Made by a program: the position numbers and the translations under genes. Below the pieces are notes generated by a model. That model saw only the letters and a list, made by a program, of their open reading frames with translations, made no database searches and was not told where the DNA came from. DNA of 64,000 nucleotides from Daejeonella rubra (GTDB lineage Bacteria; Bacteroidota; Bacteroidia; Sphingobacteriales; Sphingobacteriaceae): positions 1-64,000 of the forward strand of contig NZ_FNHH01000007.1 of NCBI RefSeq assembly GCF_900103545.1, read 5' to 3'. Shown here piece by piece: positions 62,034 to 64,000 of the stretch. Each line of letters opens with the position of its first letter. Positions within the stretch are counted from its first letter, which is position 1.

Positions 62034-62774
62034 ATGACTTCTGAAGATACTACCAGAATAAATAAATATCTGAGTGAGATAGGTTATTGCTCACGCAGAG
62101 CTGCTGATAAGCTGATACTTGAAAATAGGGTTACTATCAATGGGAGCGTGCCTGAAATGGGGACCAAGATCATCCCTGGTGATATTGTGAAAGTTGATGG
62201 GAAACTGGTCTCCAAACCTGAGGAAAAGCCTGTTTATATAGCTTTTAATAAGCCCATCGGAATTGTTTGCACCACTGATACCAAGGCTGAAAAGAATAAT
62301 ATTATTGATTATATTAAGTACCCAAAACGCATATTCCCGATCGGCCGTTTGGATAAACCAAGTGAAGGATTAATTCTGCTGACAAGCGACGGAGATATAG
62401 TGAACAAGATCCTCCGTGCCAGAAACAACCATGAAAAAGAATATATAGTCTCTGTTAACAGGCCTATTACCCCCGAATTTCTGAAGAAAATGAGAAACGG
62501 TGTGCCAATTCTTGATACCATAACCCGGGAGTGTGAGGTTGAACAGATCGATAAAAATAAATTCAGGATCATTCTTACTCAAGGCCTAAACCGGCAGATA
62601 CGCAGAATGTGTGAGTTCCTTGACTTTAAGGTTACGAAGCTAAAAAGGGTGAGAATAATGAATATTAAGCTCGATATCCCGATAGGAAAATGGAGATACC
62701 TGAGCATTGATGAAATGAATGAGATCAACAGACTGATCTCATCCTCCTCTAAAACTCATACAGACTCTGAATAA
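62034..62774 (+). CDS. rluF: 23S rRNA pseudouridine synthase RluF
   Basis: 246 residues. An S4 RNA-binding domain (INKYLSEIGYCSRRAADKLI) precedes the RsuA-family core: PIGRLDKPSEGLILLTSDGD carries the catalytic Asp, and TQGLNRQIRRMCEFLDFKVTKLKRVRI is the RluF/RluB-type motif, split here by the LNRQIRRM element. RluF isomerises U2604 (and tRNA U35 in E. coli). Full length for the family. Confidence 0.94.
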   Translation: MTSEDTTRINKYLSEIGYCSRRAADKLILENRVTINGSVPEMGTKIIPGDIVKVDGKLVSKPEEKPVYIAFNKPIGIVCTTDTKAEKNNIIDYIKYPKRIFPIGRLDKPSEGLILLTSDGDIVNKILRARNNHEKEYIVSVNRPITPEFLKKMRNGVPILDTITRECEVEQIDKNKFRIILTQGLNRQIRRMCEFLDFKVTKLKRVRIMNIKLDIPIGKWRYLSIDEMNEINRLISSSSKTHTDSE

Positions 62775-62778
62775 AGGG

Positions 62779-63282
62779 TTATTTCAATTCCCTCATAGGA
62801 TACTTTAAAGCCATATACAGACTTAAAAACAAGCCGACCAGGAATACTCCTCCCATATATCCAAAAATTGCAAAGGCCTCCTTAGCTGCTTCACGACCCA
62901 TTTCAGGGCCGTAGATTGCCGCAAAAAGCCATATAAATGGATAAAGAAAACCTCCAATTGAAACTGTATATGAAGTAATTACTTTAATTCTGTCTGGAGC
63001 TGATAAAAAGGAAATAAACAAAAGTACTCCCATGATCATTGCACCAATCCCGGTAGAATGGAAGTGAAACCGTTGATAATAACGCCAGTTTTTGTCCGCT
63101 TCAGATTTAAGTAGCGCTGCCTTTTCAACCGGATCCTGGATCTGATTTATCTTTTCATTCTTTTTAAGGCCTTCGTTGATATTATCCTTAAAATAATCTT
63201 CGTTTGCTCCGAAAATAATGGAGATAAAAACACCCCCTATAAGTGTTAAAATAGCGATTACGTATGGAATTCTATGTGTCAT
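62779..63282 (-). CDS. Hypothetical four-helix membrane protein
   Basis: 167 residues with four hydrophobic segments (about 6-24, 75-94, 103-122, 138-158). The loop after the first helix carries a Lys/Glu-rich section and a conserved-looking WRYYQRFHFHSTGIG with two His, which could be haem or metal ligands, but I cannot name a family. It is convergent with rluF (4 bp between stops) and divergent from nothing nearby. Real gene likely; function unknown. Confidence 0.7.
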   Translation of the reverse strand: MTHRIPYVIAILTLIGGVFISIIFGANEDYFKDNINEGLKKNEKINQIQDPVEKAALLKSEADKNWRYYQRFHFHSTGIGAMIMGVLLFISFLSAPDRIKVITSYTVSIGGFLYPFIWLFAAIYGPEMGREAAKEAFAIFGYMGGVFLVGLFLSLYMALKYPMRELK

Positions 63283-63373
63283 AATAATAAGTTTATAATA
63301 TTTTACTTATAGGTTAAGTTAGGCATTTTCTGAAATATTTTTTGATTTTTTCATCTTGTTATTGTCTTTACAT

Positions 63374-63397
63374 AAAAAAAGGGCCTTTTTTAGGCCC
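63374..63397 (-). terminator. Terminator of panD
   Basis: GGGCCT/AGGCCC stem (63381-63397) with T7 on the minus strand (A run 63374-63380). Confidence 0.85.
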
Positions 63398-63430
63398 CTG
63401 TTTTATATGTAATAAATACTTTTTATCTGG

Positions 63431-63781
63431 TTACTTCAGTTTGTTAGTCTCCTCATCCGGAAAAATAACAATCGGTTTATAATTTCTGGCTTCTTCTATC
63501 TCCATTATGGCATAAGTTATAATGATTATAACATCACCTCTCTGTACCCGTCTGGCAGCAGCGCCATTCAGTACTATTTCTCCGCTACCTCTTTTGCCCG
63601 GAATAGTATAAGTTTCAAACCGCTCTCCATTATTGTTATTTACAATTTGCACCTTTTCACCATGCAGGATCTGTGCGGCATCCATTAAATCCTCATCTAT
63701 GGTAATACTACCTATATAGTTAAGATCCGCATCAGTTACCTTGACCCTGTGAATTTTTGATTTTAAAATATGAACTTGCAT
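63431..63781 (-). CDS. panD: Aspartate 1-decarboxylase
   Basis: 116 residues. PanD makes beta-alanine for pantothenate. The self-cleavage site is NYIGSITID with Gly24-Ser25, which yields the pyruvoyl group; KSKIHRVKVTDADL upstream and NGAAARRVQRGDVIII downstream are typical. The mature enzyme is a tetramer of processed chains. No panB or panC nearby. Confidence 0.96.
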   Translation of the reverse strand: MQVHILKSKIHRVKVTDADLNYIGSITIDEDLMDAAQILHGEKVQIVNNNNGERFETYTIPGKRGSGEIVLNGAAARRVQRGDVIIIITYAIMEIEEARNYKPIVIFPDEETNKLK

Positions 63782-63935
63782 ATTGCAAAGTTAATGATTT
63801 AGATCGATTCCTATAAAGAATGCCATTTTCATTATATTCAGTATAGTTTATGCTCACTGGAATTGCATGCTTTTTTAAGCTATTAAGTCTTATTGTAGTT
63901 ATTAATAGTTTACACACCCTGGCATTAAACCAAAA

Positions 63936-63960
63936 TCCCCGGCTTTATTAAAACCGGGAA
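63936..63960. terminator. Hairpin near the window edge
   Basis: CCCGG (63938-63942) pairs with CCGGG (63954-63958), with T/A pairing inside. There is no strong T run; it may end a gene beyond the window. Confidence 0.35.
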
Positions 63961-64000
63961 TTTGCAATAATTATTCATTTGGAATGTACTTTATTTCTTT

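Noticed and set aside
1..64000. tRNA, rRNA, CRISPR arrays, prophage or intact IS genes
   Set aside because: I looked for T-loop-like motifs, regularly spaced repeats and transposase motifs and saw none that hold up.

Overview
The window looks like a chromosomal segment from a member of the Bacteroidota, most likely Sphingobacteriaceae or a close relative. The reasons are the many outer-membrane TonB-type receptors and large secreted peptidases, Bacteroidota-type -7 promoter boxes (TAnnTTTG) ahead of several genes, near absence of Shine-Dalgarno sequences, several TTG starts, family-specific domains (DUF4407, DUF4920, DUF2490, DUF4097-like) and a moderately AT-rich composition. I see no rRNA, tRNA, CRISPR array, prophage or intact transposase. 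About 58 protein genes are supported, two of them too short for a routine ORF call.

Layout. 0.2-5.4 kb (minus): an outer-membrane receptor-like protein with a Gly-rich insert, its secreted partner, and peptidase T. 5.5-9.6 kb (plus): a compact run of a YjbR-like protein, pterin carbinolamine dehydratase, M14 carboxypeptidase, rhomboid protease and a metallo-beta-lactamase-fold hydrolase. 9.6-15.3 kb (minus): a protein with a degenerate HNH-like N-terminus, two tandem paralogous lipoproteins, a DUF2490 protein, and a carbonic anhydrase/SulP pair that is divergent from a TetR regulator, with palindromes lying over the sulP promoter. 16-24 kb: nitrilase-family hydrolase, a 0.6 kb non-coding element with terminal inverted repeats, dipeptide epimerase, rhodanese, DUF4407 protein, and M61 and M28 peptidases. 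24-28.5 kb (minus): a thiamine operon led by a TPP riboswitch (TonB receptor, thiE, a thiamine pyrophosphokinase-like protein, GNAT). 28.5-34.6 kb (plus): a frameshifted small membrane gene, aspS, a glycosylasparaginase-like enzyme, a PAS/DHp protein, cutC and an M20 amidohydrolase. 34.7-39.6 kb (minus): tricorn-like S41 protease, ssb, mutY. 39.8-44.9 kb (plus): HU, TPR protein, a 29-residue basic protein, RNase G, radA, DUF4920 lipoprotein. 45-49.5 kb (minus): an arabinose/fucose isomerase-like protein and carB without its allosteric domain. 49.8-58.2 kb (mostly plus): lipoprotein, pnuC/nadR-kinase pair, ECF sigma/anti-sigma/DUF4097 unit, TerC, rlmI-like methyltransferase (minus), csaA, tadA, sodA, small lipoprotein. 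58.2-63.8 kb: oxyR (minus) with a repeated upstream region, a zinc metalloprotease, rluF, a membrane protein (minus) and panD (minus).

Together the genes describe a free-living heterotroph with strong peptide scavenging (PepT, M14, M20, M28, M61, S41 and a zinc metalloprotease, plus a dipeptide epimerase), salvage of thiamine and nicotinamide riboside, and an oxidative-stress block (SOD/OxyR). I do not see a clearly new multi-gene system. The least explained signals are non-coding: a TIR-bounded element, two heptanucleotide repeat arrays (one inside a riboswitch arm, one starting at the carB stop codon), a 50 bp direct repeat upstream of oxyR, and palindromic operators at sulP/tetR.
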